From: Congeria kusceri | Taxonomy: Eukaryota > Mollusca > Bivalvia > Myida > Dreissenidae | Direction of reading: 5' to 3' | Assembly (NCBI GenBank): GCA_027627225.1 | Contig: CM051028.1 | Span: 19,592,701 to 19,656,700 of the forward strand | Length of the DNA stretch: 64,000 bases | In this document: positions 24,101 to 34,332 of the stretch, piece by piece | Position numbering within the stretch: position 1 is the stretch's first letter | How the letters are laid out: each line of letters begins with the position of its first letter | Position numbers and translations under genes: made by a program | The notes under the pieces: generated by a model | Databases searched by the model: none | What the model was told of the DNA's origin: nothing | What the model saw: the letters and a program-made list of their open reading frames with translations, nothing else

Positions 24101-24448
24101 CGATCAACGCTGAATGACACATGCAAACCCTGCAATGCTTTAGAACACGCAGTTCATAAGCAGAGAATTGCCGTCATTGAGTACCTTGTAGGCGTGTACT
24201 GTGAAAAGGCTGTCAACAATATAATTTCTCTGAAGAAAAATTTGGATGGTTCTCCGGTACTGTTCACTTCTACGAAGAATTGCTTGCTGTCGCTGACGAA
24301 GGGGCCTGTGTCACTAAAATCGTTGTGCAGGCAGCGGGTGAAAAAGTCACTGAAAACTGTTTGCCTGAGTCCAGATGACCTGCAGTCGCTGAAATTGCCA
24401 AGGTCAATACTAGAGTATTTGTTTTACTTGAATATGGGTCTGGATTAA
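21148..24448 (+). CDS. Ankyrin-repeat and SOCS-box protein (ASB-like), two coding exons
   Basis: Predicted substrate receptor of an ECS (Elongin B/C-Cullin 5) ubiquitin ligase. The main exon, 22645-24448, follows the acceptor TAATTGCAG and is open to TAA. Its first base completes a split codon. A fitting first exon is 21148-21155 (ATG TCT GG|gtaagt). This gives M-S-G-L-N-E-S-I-A and 603 residues, with A at -3. Upstream ATGs at 21107 and 21126 are out of phase. About a dozen ankyrin repeats cover residues 35-500 (TPLILACINGYISVVKYLL, TALHLAAERGHKECCQCLL). A SOCS box lies at about 559-600: BC-box SLKSLCRQRVKKSL, then LKLPRSILEYLFYL as Cul5-box-like end. Size and domain order fit large ASB family members, but I cannot assign a subtype. 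Nearly all coding sequence is in one exon, which is unusual and could reflect a retroposed ancestor. Head-to-head with AVEN. Confidence 0.88.
21156..22644 (+). other. Intron of the ASB-like gene
   Basis: It is bounded by GTAAGT (21156) and TTGCAG (22644). It contains the shortened reverse copy of the 684-762 hairpin repeat at about 21412-21472. A second good acceptor, ctcttgcag near 21229, has no phase-compatible exon that I could find. Confidence 0.5.
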
Positions 24449-24857
24449 TTTTTCGTCAAAATTTGTTGGACATAATTTAGAATTGATGGTTAAATTTAAT
24501 ATATTTAGAATAGAGTATTTTTAAAACAATTTGCTCACAACATAACCTTTTTTTAATGAAAAAAAGAATCAGAGACTCGTTTTGTAACGTAAAAACAATT
24601 ATATATTCATGTATTGCATGTATTTGTCTTAATGTTAAAATGCATGTTTTTACGCTTGATAATGGCATGTTCCTTGCATGTGTTGATTTTTGATTAGCTG
24701 ATTAAGCTCTCAATAATTAAATGGAATGTTTTAAAGTTTAGAACGTAATGGATTGTTACATTGCTTTGCTTCAAACTGTTACATAACAATGGAATTTTGT
24801 TTAGCAATTGGAAAACTTATTACAGAAGAACATCATAGTCTAAATGTTTGTCCAAAC

Positions 24858-24863
24858 AATAAA
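24858..24863 (+). terminator. Possible AATAAA poly(A) signal of the ASB-like gene
   Basis: The AATAAA lies 410 bases after the stop codon and directly before MITE M1 copy 2. It is a plausible 3' end, not proven. Confidence 0.4.
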
Positions 24864-24864
24864 T

Positions 24865-25133
24865 GAGGCGCGTCGTGGGAAAATCGTGCTTAAGATATGT
24901 GTAAAGTGTCATCCCGGATCAGCCTGTGCAGTCCGCACAGGCTAATCCAGGACGGCACTTTCCGCTTTTATGGTATTTTCTGTTTCAAGGAAGTCTCTTC
25001 TTAGCATAAAACCACTGTAGGCGGTAAGTGCCGTCCTGGATTAGCCTGTGCCATCCTGGATTTGCCTGTGCCGTCCTGGATTAGCCTCTGCGGACTGCAC
25101 AGGCTTAAGCCCGGTTTTCCCACGACAAGCCTC
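24865..25133. mobile_element. MITE, family M1 (copy 2)
   Basis: The ends GAGGCGCGTCGTGGGAAAA and the inverted TTTTCCCACGACaaGCCTC pair. The core TTTTATGGTATTTTCTGTTT with AAGGAAGTCTCTTCT is shared with 2067-2262. The interior carries tandem GTGCCGTCCTGGATTAGCCT units (about 25028-25095), one more than in copy 1. Confidence 0.85.
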
Positions 25134-26083
25134 AAATGATTATAATGTGTTTCCTTCTTAAACCATAAGCATTAACTATAATGAAACACCCCATTAAATT
25201 GGAATTACAAACGATTCTATTAGCGATCTTTTACTTTCCCACGCAAAATGCCCGGAAATTGTCCAGGATGATTATGTCAGAATATTTAAACTAACATACA
25301 TTTAAAATAATTATTTCATACATTAAGATAATTATTTGATAATGTAATGTAGTTTTGAAGTGCCAATTTGTTTTTTAAATCCACCCTACTGTGCATGTAT
25401 ACAGTACAGTTGAAGTGAATACTTAATTGGCTGTCAAAGAGTGATGTGCGAGTAATTACTCGGTGAACCAATGCAGAGTGGTAGCTGATGACCACCATTA
25501 AATCACACCGAGTCACTCCGAGTACAATTACAACTGATACTTGATATTGAGTGGCGCGTAGTAATAACAGCGATGTATTGCGCAGCGCACCGGTCTACTC
25601 TGCATCGACTTGCCTATGACTCGATCGCCCAAACTGTGTGAATTGTGAAATATGCATGTTTTGCACAACCTGTTCTGTACCTTCTAGCCTATTTTTTTTT
25701 TTTTGATTACTTGTAGGTCTACAGTAATTGCTACATGAATTTTCCTAAATCAACATTTTATCAATTAATATAAAGAGTGTTTTAACCTATGTAGCCAGAG
25801 CGAGCCCTTTTCTTTTAATAAAAATATATTTTTTCAAATCCAATATATTCAAACCGAAATGAATTGTAACACATTTTTCATACTATCGTCATAGAATTTT
25901 TTACATAGCCATTTTTGGATACATTTTTATTCTGTGTTCTAGATTAAATGTGATGTATTGACAATTTCAGTGGGACCATTTCCTAACAATGCATTTACTT
26001 TTACGTGGCTTTTTATTGTCACCAATTTGACGGTTAGTTAAAGGTGTTTCAGACTTTGCGCTCATTAGGCCAAATTTTTTTTC
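25134..26083. other. Intergenic AT-rich DNA
   Basis: I see no gene. A degenerate inverted pair of CGAGTAATTACTCGG and CGAGTCACTCCGAGT words occurs near 25450-25522. Confidence 0.3.
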
Positions 26084-26290
26084 TGTGTTTCGGGTAATCC
26101 AACCCTTCCTAGCAAAAGACCCCCCGACCCAAAAGTTTTTAGCAATGATTGTTTTCTGTGAAATCCTTTATTCATCAGAATTTAGATAATTTTCAATGTT
26201 TTTATCAAAATGTGTCTTTAAAAAAAATAATACAAAAAAAACTCAATCCCGACCCTACCTAACTTATTTAAGACCATTGCCCGAAACACA
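26084..26290. mobile_element. Small MITE (TGTGTTTCGGG ends)
   Basis: TIRs TGTGTTTCGGGTAAT (26084-26098) and the inverse of ATTGCCCGAAACACA (26276-26290) match at 14 of 15 positions. Interior words 'ccccccgaccc' and 'cccgaccctacctaac' link it to the next element and to 46236-46435 and 57063-57125. Confidence 0.7.
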
Positions 26291-26380
26291 CCATTTATTG
26301 TTTGGGGACTTAGAGAGTAAATGGTAGTTTACGGCACAGGGGTGGCTAATAGAAGACAGAACAGTACTTAGGCGTAAAAA

Positions 26381-26694
26381 AAAAAGTTTGTTTCAGGTAA
26401 CATGCCATAAAAAATTAGGGTAGGTAGGTCGGGATTTTTATATACATATATATATTTATTTTTTGGGTAAATGGTCAACTTTAAGATTCGAAAACTGAAT
26501 AAATATTCAATATATCAGTGATATCCTTTGACATTGTTTATAAGTGGATACTATCAAAACAAACATTCACTTATCCAAAAATACATTTAATTATTGAAAA
26601 GGGTAAATTAAAAATCAATCTGACAAACTCAATAAAATGTTCTAGGGTCGGGGCATTTTTTTAGGGTAGGCCGAGTTACCTGAGACAAAACTTT
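26381..26694. mobile_element. MITE (GTTTCAGGTAAC ends)
   Basis: TIR AAAAAGTTTGTTTCAGGTAA (26381-26400) pairs with the inverse of GTTACCTGAGACAAAACTTT (26674-26693). The interior has GGGTAGGTAGGTCGGGATTT and near the other end TAGGGTCGGGGCATTTTTTT. A half copy lies at 57063-57125. Confidence 0.75.
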
Positions 26695-28472
26695 TTTTTT
26701 AAAGCATTATCTGTACTTGTAATTGTATTATGTATGTAAATCACTTTAGAAATTAACATTAGTATGTTCTTGTTTACATATGATATGTCTGTTAAATATT
26801 TACGCAAACAACAATGTTTACGTACGTTTCCTTAATATAGCTGTATTGTGTCTGTCTGTTTATTTTATATTCAAATAGTAACAAATGTCTTTTATTGTTC
26901 CCTATAGGCTAGATATATATGGCTCTGAACTCATCAAATGACTTCAGACTTAAAATTTTACTACTTTAATGAAGTTAATCTACATTCCTGTCAAGCTCCC
27001 AGTACTGATGTAAATTAAAACTTATGGTAACAAACTGTATGTTGTTTACCTTAAAACACTCACTTGTATGACTTTTTTTTGAAAATTAGATAAATATTTA
27101 TAATTGATAATATTTAAATGTATTATTCACATGTCACATGCCGTGTATGTTTTCTTTGTCTGTTTGTATAACGATAGGCGTGTAATGCTTAAGTTAAATA
27201 AATATTCTGTTCTGTCCTGTAAACATCTATTTATTTTTTTACACAATTTGCCTAAACTTGAGTCAAGAATAATTATCTTTGTTTTAAAAAGAATGATGTC
27301 TTGAACAGAAAAAAAAACAATAATAGTTAATGAATTTTAGTAAAAACGATTTGCAATATGAAATGTTTTTGTAGCAACAATGGTGCAATGCCAACATTGT
27401 TTGTCTTTGTTTCTGAGAGTTTGGTATGTTAATGTAAAATTTCTTTTTGAAAGTTTTTGCAGCAATGTTCCAGCAGTGCACAAGAATGATCAATTTAATT
27501 AATCACAGATTGTAAAGAGATCAAGTAATTGACATTTTTTATGACATATTAAAATAAAACATTTGGCTTGTCGCTTAAAACATATTTCACAGAGAAATCA
27601 TTTTAATTTCATAGGTTGTTGCAACAAAATGTTTTTTTCTGTTTCATATTATGTTTTGCTAGTAGCACAATATCTTACTAACTTTGATTAATATTGACAA
27701 TAAAGTGTTCATTTTATACATTTTTAATGATATTTACTACATCAGAGCAATACGTTCATATTATATACCACTTAAACATAAATCTCACTACAATGTTTTC
27801 ATTTTTCTGTCCCTAGGAATATATTAAACATCTACTTGTATTTTACATTTCTGTTTGTTGTTTAACTCGGCATTGCAGCACATAGTTATTGAATGATTCA
27901 AGTAAACATGTTAATGGGATGTTATTAAGCAGAATTCGACAATCATGTTCATTACAAGTGGGGATGTAGTGTCCAGCTTGACAGTTCACACTGACTGGGG
28001 CGTGTCACTGTCGTCTAGCCTTGTTTCACATGAAACTATCAATAGTGATCCAGTGCATGTTGTTAAGTTGCAGTTTTTATTCTATGTATTTTTATGTTTG
28101 TTGACAAGTTTGTATTTAAAAGGGCTTTTTCATGTGATTTTGTTGTCGTTTAATTTTTTTAATATTTAAAGGTAATAATAAACACACAAAAATTGTTTCT
28201 ATTTTAAATTATAAGAATTTTGTATTATTATGTCTATTTAAATCCTTTGTGAAACAATATTTAATTTCAGTACATGTTAATTTTATCATTTGAGTATTTA
28301 AATTTTATAATTGAATATTTTTCAAATGCAAATTTGTATTTTTGTTCTTAGCAAAGAAGTCATTTTGAAGGTATTAACTGGAATCCTGCATGGCTTATCA
28401 ATCAACTGGATTATTTCTTTTAGACAGATAAATAATATATACACATTTATGAAACACATACCTATCTGTAAT
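26695..28472. other. Intergenic AT-rich DNA
   Basis: I see no gene, RNA or repeat structure that I can support. Short ORFs here are AT-rich and without family motifs. Confidence 0.3.
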
Positions 28473-29229
28473 ACCCCTGTCACACTGTACCGCGTTTCCA
28501 CTGCGTTGGCACCGCGTTGTTTAATTTTCCAGAGCGCTGTAAGATCGCAATAAAAATCTGATATTTTTCAAGAAAATTGAGATGTCACGGTGTCCTCACA
28601 GCGACCAAGGCCGCTGGCGATGCTACAGAACTCCCATGGCGTTCTATCGCGTTCCTACGGAGTTCTTGTTGGCGATTGTCTGCGCTCTCACGGCGCTCAC
28701 ACTGCACTGACGGCGTGTTGAAGATGTTTTTGTCATGCAAATGCCGATGGACACTGTAGAAGCGCCTTGGGATCGCAATGATCGCCGTGACAGCTCTGTA
28801 CAGTCGTTGTAAGAGCGCAGTAAAATAAATGACACTCCGTATAAGCGCCGTAGAGACGCAGTAAATCTCAAAGAACGCCGTTCAATTTTCGTGCCAATGC
28901 CACCGACAACCACAGCGTTTGCACTGAGACCTCTGTGCGTGCCCACGGAGCTTCTGTGGCTTTGTAGGAGACCTTACTGCGCTGCTATGGCGACCTTACG
29001 GCGACCCCACTGCACTCTTATTAGAACGCCGAGTGACTGCATTTGTTTTGTGCATGCTCAAAGTGCGTGCCGTCGCTCGGCGTTCTATGCGATCCCAACG
29101 CGTCTACTGGCAATGCCACTGCGTTGCTGCGGCGATGCTTGCGTTCGTACTGCGCGCACCTAGGTGTTCTGCATTTTTCATGGACGCCCTGGGATCGCCG
29201 TGAGAACGCGGCCCTTGTGTGATGGGGGT
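28473..29229. mobile_element. CCCCTGTCACAC-ended element with CG-rich word interior
   Basis: The left end ACCCCTGTCACACTGTACCG and right end (read inverted) ACCCCCATCACACAAGGGCC form imperfect TIRs. The 757-bp interior is far richer in CG than its surroundings. It is built of degenerate short words such as GGCGTTCT, CGCGTTCC, TACGGCGAC and GATCGCCGTGA on both strands. ORFs in several frames result from the composition. The end sequence is a cousin of the CCCCGGTCACAC elements at 45.0 and 57.7 kb. Confidence 0.7.
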
Positions 29230-29769
29230 TTAACAGCTGCTGTGTGTGTTGAACTTGCAATGAACATATCTGCTTATGAATGTACATGTTGTTATGGTTT
29301 TCAGTTCAATTCAATTGGAATTGAATTATATTTATGCTATACCTACTGACAAAGGCACAGCAATATTTTTAAAAATAGTTAAATTAGTTAGCATTTACAC
29401 TTCACAAATATTAGACATACTAGATTATACATGAATCTGGTTTGCTTATGTTATGTTTAGCATTCATTATACTTTTACTTTCTATTGAAGTAATTAATTT
29501 CCATTAGAAATGATTTTTCTGCTAGTGTAATTGTTTTTCTTGAGGAAAGATTTTTCTTCTAGAGTAATTGTTTTGTCTGCACTTTGAGCTGACATGAGGA
29601 AACATCGTAATGCTACATGAATATGTGGAGGGAAATAGTCTATACGACAATATAAGCCTTAGATAAAATAAAAGTTGATGTTAAAGTGTGTATGCACAAT
29701 CTTTCATATCAATAATTTTCAAAATAAGCATATTCAAGTGACAATATAACTTGAAAGCAGACAGATTAA

Positions 29770-30265
29770 GGGACTATGTCATTAAAAAGGGCCTGAAGGG
29801 GGAAATTTCCTAAAAAAAAGTATAAAATATAGATATTAATACTGGCATATAATAACAGTTAAAACAGGGTTTATATAATGGGAAAAGAGTGTACACATTC
29901 TGAGATAAAAATCAATTTATAATATGGGTTGTGTTTGTTTGGCCCTTTTCCTGTTTACATTTTGACATCATAATTGGAAGCATTTTGTATAACCATAGTT
30001 TACAAACGACTCATTACCAAGCATGATAGCGCAGTGGGTAAAAGTGCTGTCTACTGTCAGTCCTTGGCATGGCTCTTAAGTTGTGAGTTCGATACCCACT
30101 TGGGGTTTTAATTTTTTCAGGCTTTTTTGCTAATTTGTTTTTTTTATCTTATTCTGTATTATATTATTTTTATTTATTTAATGCACTTGTCTTAGTAAAG
30201 CGCATTTCTATCAATAATATTATTTAAAGTGCAATAGGAAGCCAATTTTTCGTTGACATAGTCCC
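29770..30265. mobile_element. GGGACTATGTCA TIR element containing a tRNA-like module
   Basis: Perfect 12-bp TIRs, GGGACTATGTCA and TGACATAGTCCC, are flanked by ATTAA on both sides (29765-29769 and 30266-30270). The homologous repeat at 7.4 kb lacks the insert, which confirms the insertion. TTAA/ATTAA targeting with GGG ends could suggest piggyBac- or Kolobok-type mobilisation, as inference. The interior holds a tRNA-like segment at 30020-30104. Confidence 0.85.
30020..30104 (+). other. tRNA-like module inside a TIR element
   Basis: An A-box-like TAGCGCAGTGGGTAAA and a B-box-like GAGTTCGATACC are spaced as in a tRNA with an extended middle, followed by CCACTTGGGG and T-rich DNA. It could provide an internal RNA polymerase III promoter. 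It is not a credible functional tRNA gene because the cloverleaf does not close cleanly. Confidence 0.55.
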
Positions 30266-30590
30266 ATTAACATAAACATGATGAAGGAAACACTATAATA
30301 TCGAGTAAATCAACAAATACTGTGTAACATTTCGCATCATTTATTAGTGTTGTATAACCTAAAGCAACTGTCAAGGCATTGTATATGCATGTTTTGAGTT
30401 TCCGGCTGTACAGCCAATAACTGGTTTCTGATTAAGAAGTAGCCAAATTATACATTTTTCAAAAATGGTTCTTATTTACTTTTCTTCCAATTTAAATTGA
30501 AGTGTATGGTAATTAACTTTATCGGGTTGTTTAAATTTAGAACGAAATATCTGTTGTAATGTTGTTATGTGAAATTCAGTATTCAGCTTG

Positions 30591-31837
30591 TGGAAAAAGA
30601 TTTTTTAGTGAATACCTAAAATAGCTAAATATACCAATTTAAGGAACTTGGATGTTTGAGAAATTTACTTGAGTTGAGAATTTTATGAATAACTCCCTTT
30701 GAAAATAAGCAACATGATTTGTATAATTTTAAGTTTATAAGTTTATGTATAGTGCAACAGTAAGAGTGCATTTGTTATTGAAATTCTTTATTTCATAAGT
30801 TTTTGAACATTTATTGGTTTTGAACATGTACGTCATTGAGCGTTAGAAGTTTTGAACATTTATTGGTTTTGAACATTATGTCATTGAATGTGTCACGGTT
30901 ATGGCAGTTAGAATGTTTTCCTATACAGCTGGTTTTGGCAGTGGTTAAGTAGAGTCAATGTGAGTCAAAAACTCAGCCACAAATGCCTTTGAGGCCACAT
31001 CTACACAGCTGCTAAGGGAAATCTTAAGTTATCCTCAAGTAAAATTTTCTAATAACATTTTTTATGTGAAAATAAATATTTTAAATTTTAAAAATGTTTC
31101 AATAATAATCATCTGTTAATTTGTGCCAGAATATATTGTTGTTATTTTTGTAAATATTTTTTTTTAATAACACACCCACACAATTAAGAAATTTGACAAT
31201 TTTTAAGAAATTTACCAAAAATTTTACATAGCAACTTTCAGGATTCCAGCCTAAGATCGAGTTAGAAAATAGCTTAACTTTGCTTGGTAAGGTATAGTAG
31301 TGCATTTATATGTCTGCTTATTTGTTTAAATTGTTACACATGTTTATTGGTCACATATATTCAGTATTAGCGTTCACTTTTGCTGCTATAATACTGTTGT
31401 TGTCTGTTCAGATAATTATATATTTTGTTATTGATATTTTATTGTTAGTTTAATATTATATATACTACGTAGCTAGCATTTAGTGTTTGTGTTACTAATA
31501 ACGTGTCTTTGTTGAACAATAAATATTGCTTTATGATTCGTGGAAATAAGTTCGTTTTAACACCAGGTCCATTGCATCAACTACACTGGGGTCACTTTAA
31601 ACCCAATGATGATATTGACCTATGCCAAATGACCTGACGTAAGCCATACTTCCATTGTGGGAAACAAGGAAAGATAACTTGATCTGTTCAGCCCGATCTT
31701 TTGGAGAGTTTTTTGTAAGAGTAGCCTCCCTAGACTTGACAGTTCGTGACTAAACCATACTCACGCTTCTCTACAGTTCAACATATCTACATTTGCTTTG
31801 ATAAAAGGTAAATTTACTTAATTTGGCACATATTATT
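30591..31837. other. Intergenic AT-rich DNA
   Basis: A short local repeat, TTTTGAACATTTATTGGTTT, occurs twice (about 30801 and 30850). Otherwise I see nothing that can be named. Confidence 0.35.
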
Positions 31838-33402
31838 ATGCCCCCCTTCGAAGAAGTGGGGGTATCTTGCTTTGCACCTGTCCGTCGGTCGGTCGGTCGG
31901 TATGTCGGTTGGTCGGTCGGATGGTCGGTCTGTCCGTAGACCATTTCGTTTCCGCACGATATCTAGAGAACGCTTTGACCTACGATCATGAAAGTTGGTT
32001 TGCTGGTTACTTGGGAGGAAAGGAAGACGCCTATCTACTTTGAGGTCAACAGGTCAAAGGTCAAGGTCACCGTTGCTAAAATTAGAAACACGGTTTCCGT
32101 TCAATAACTTGAGAACACATCAAGATATTTAATGAAACTTTATACATAGATACCTTATATCGAGACCTCGCTTGGAATTGCATATAGGGTGGGTGGGGTC
32201 AAGGTCAAGGTCACCGTTACTAAAAATAGAAAAAACTATTTCCGCTCAATAACTTAAGAACGCATCGAGATATTTTAATGAAACTTCATACATATATACC
32301 TTATATCGAGACCTCGTTTGGAATTGCATAAGGGTTGTGTGGGTCAAGGTCACCGTTACTAAAAATAGAAAAAACGATTTCCGCTCAATAACTTAAGAAC
32401 GCATCGAGATATTTAATGAAACTTCATACATATATACCTTATATCGAGACCTCGTTTGGAATTGCATAAGGGTTGTGTGGGTCAAGGTCACCGTTACTAA
32501 AAATAGAAAAACGGTTTCCGCTCAATAACTTTAGAATCCATAAAGATATTTTAATGAAACTTCATACGTAGATACCATATATGGAGACCTCGCTTGGGAT
32601 TGCATATGGGGTGGGTGGGGACAAGATCAAGGTCACCATAACTAAAAATAGAAAAACGGTTTCTGCTCAATAACTTGAGAACACATCAAGATATTTTAAT
32701 GAAAACTTTATACATAGATACCTTATATCGAGACCTTGCTTGAGATTGCATATGGGGTGGGTGTGGTCAACGTCAATGTGACAGTTACTAAAATTAGAAA
32801 ATGGTTTACGCTTAATAACTTGAGAACGCATCAAGATATTTTAATGAAACTTCATACATAGATATCTTATGATAAGACCTCTCTTGGGATTGCATATGTG
32901 GTGGGTTGGGTCAAGGTCAAGGTCACCGTTACTAAAAATACAAAAACGCTTTTCGCTCAATAACTTAACAAGCATTGAGATATGTTAATGAAACTTCATA
33001 CATAGATACATTATATCGAGACCTTGCTTGGAATTGCATATGGGTTGGGTGCGGTCAAGGTCACCGTTGCTAAAAATAGACAAACAGTTTCCGCTCAATA
33101 ACTTGAGAACACATTGAGATATTTTAATGAAACTTCATACATAGATACCTTATATTGAGACCTCTCTTGGGATTTCATATGGGGTGGGTGGGGTCAAGGT
33201 CACCATTACTAAAAATAGAAAAACAGTTTCCGCTCAGTAACTTGAGAACGCATTGAGATATTTTAATGAAACTTCATACATAGATACCATATATCGAGAC
33301 CTCGCTTGGGATTGCATAATGAAAAAAAAAATCTTAACAATTGCACATATTCACAACTTGGCTGCAAGTCAGGGGGCATACATGTTTTACAAACATCTCT
33401 TG
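31838..33402 (-). mobile_element. Satellite-core element E3 (about nine 140-bp units)
   Basis: The left end is the palindromic ATGCCCCCCTTCGAAGAAGT followed by GGGGGTAT. This is the reverse of the end at 4927-4957. Then comes a GGTCGGTCGG microsatellite (about 31881-31925). About nine units follow, anchored by CTAAAAATAGAAAAA, CTCAATAACTT-AGAACGCAT, TTTAATGAAACTT and TATCGAGACCTCG. The right end is TCAGGGGGCATACATGTTTT then ACAAACATCTCTTG. Order (end, microsatellite, satellite core, end) is the architecture described for mollusc pearl/Helitron-like elements; assignment is inference. Confidence 0.75.
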
Positions 33403-33670
33403 TTTATTGTACATTTTGTGAATGGACCCGTGGTCTTGTATAACACAATCTAAATTGAGCCTACGTTAACACAAATATAACAGATTATGAAATGCGTCAG
33501 ACATGTCTGACACAATTTGAAAATGTCGGACAGATCCAAAGCACTTGCCAGATAATTTTTCTGACAGAATTGTTTCAAGTTCTACTCATTTCACCGTGTG
33601 CGTCTGACTTTCAATCTGGTTGTCTGACAAATGCTGAAGGCTGTCAGACAATTTGTCTGCTGAGCACCTC

Positions 33671-33945
33671 TTAAAGGCCTAGTTTAAGGAATGTCTGGCC
33701 TCTCCATGGGGTATTACACTATGTGAATTTGTCCACCATAATTTCTCTTATCATTATCTGCAATCTTTTCTCTCAGCTAACTTAGCAAGGCTGAGTGCAC
33801 TGTTTCAATTGCAGCAGTGCATTGATCTCAGCTGATAAGGGTCGCCACACTGTGACCACAGCAGGATGCCAATACACGGGAGGACACTACCCCAAATTTG
33901 GGGGGGGGGGGGGGCAAATAAAGTAGGATTAAACTAGGCCTTTAA
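33671..33945. mobile_element. TTAA-flanked MITE with perfect 17-bp inverted ends
   Basis: TTAAAGGCCTAGTTTAA (33671-33687) and its exact inverse (33929-33945) bound 275 bp. If TTAA is the target duplication, the TIR is 13 bp starting AGGCCTAG, a piggyBac/Kolobok-like footprint. The interior includes AGCTAACTTAGCAAGGCTGAG and a run of about 16 G at 33899-33914. Confidence 0.85.
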
Positions 33946-34332
33946 GTTTCGCGATGTCTATATCAGCATTTGGGACACGTGTGTCGGGGTCGTCTTCGTG
34001 TTTCAATATCGAACGATCGCCTATATACAACACTGCACAATACGCAGAAAGTACAAACACACCTAGAACGCAAAAAAGCTTAAAATTTGCAGTACTGCTT
34101 GGGACGGTCCATGCAACCCATTGGGATTTTAACAGGGGAGCACCCAACCTAACTCTTGGTCAAGACGTCCAGGGCCTATGTCTACGAAAAGGGCAACTGC
34201 AGTAAAAATCGGAAATTTAAATTAATATTAATATTGGCATAAAATTAAGGTTTAAACAATGTACATATAATGACACAGTTTATGCATCGTGAGAAAAAAC
34301 AGCCATTTGATGCCCACTCTGGGTTTCTTTTT
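33946..34332. other. Short region with a repeat fragment and an exon-like minus-strand ORF
   Basis: On the minus strand, 34093-33949 reads NFKLFCVLGVFVLSAYCAVL followed by an acidic tail, which resembles a signal anchor. Just upstream (plus 34097-34165) is a 'ggacggtccatgcaacccattggg' repeat fragment related to 56945-57010. No start or splice partner was established. Confidence 0.25.

Larger units (their letters stand above)
29679..30590 (+). repeat. Dispersed repeat R7, copy carrying an insertion
   Basis: Homologous to 7320-7740 over its two flanks (29679-29769 and 30266-30590). It is interrupted by the 496-bp element at 29770-30265. Confidence 0.65.

Noticed and set aside
23116..24135. Minus-strand ORFs opposite the ankyrin exon
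   Set aside because: They are shadow frames of the ankyrin repeats and have no independent motif.
28577..29287. Overlapping Arg/Cys-rich ORFs on both strands
   Set aside because: They lie within the CG-word-rich TIR element and reflect its composition. Frames on both strands are open equally.
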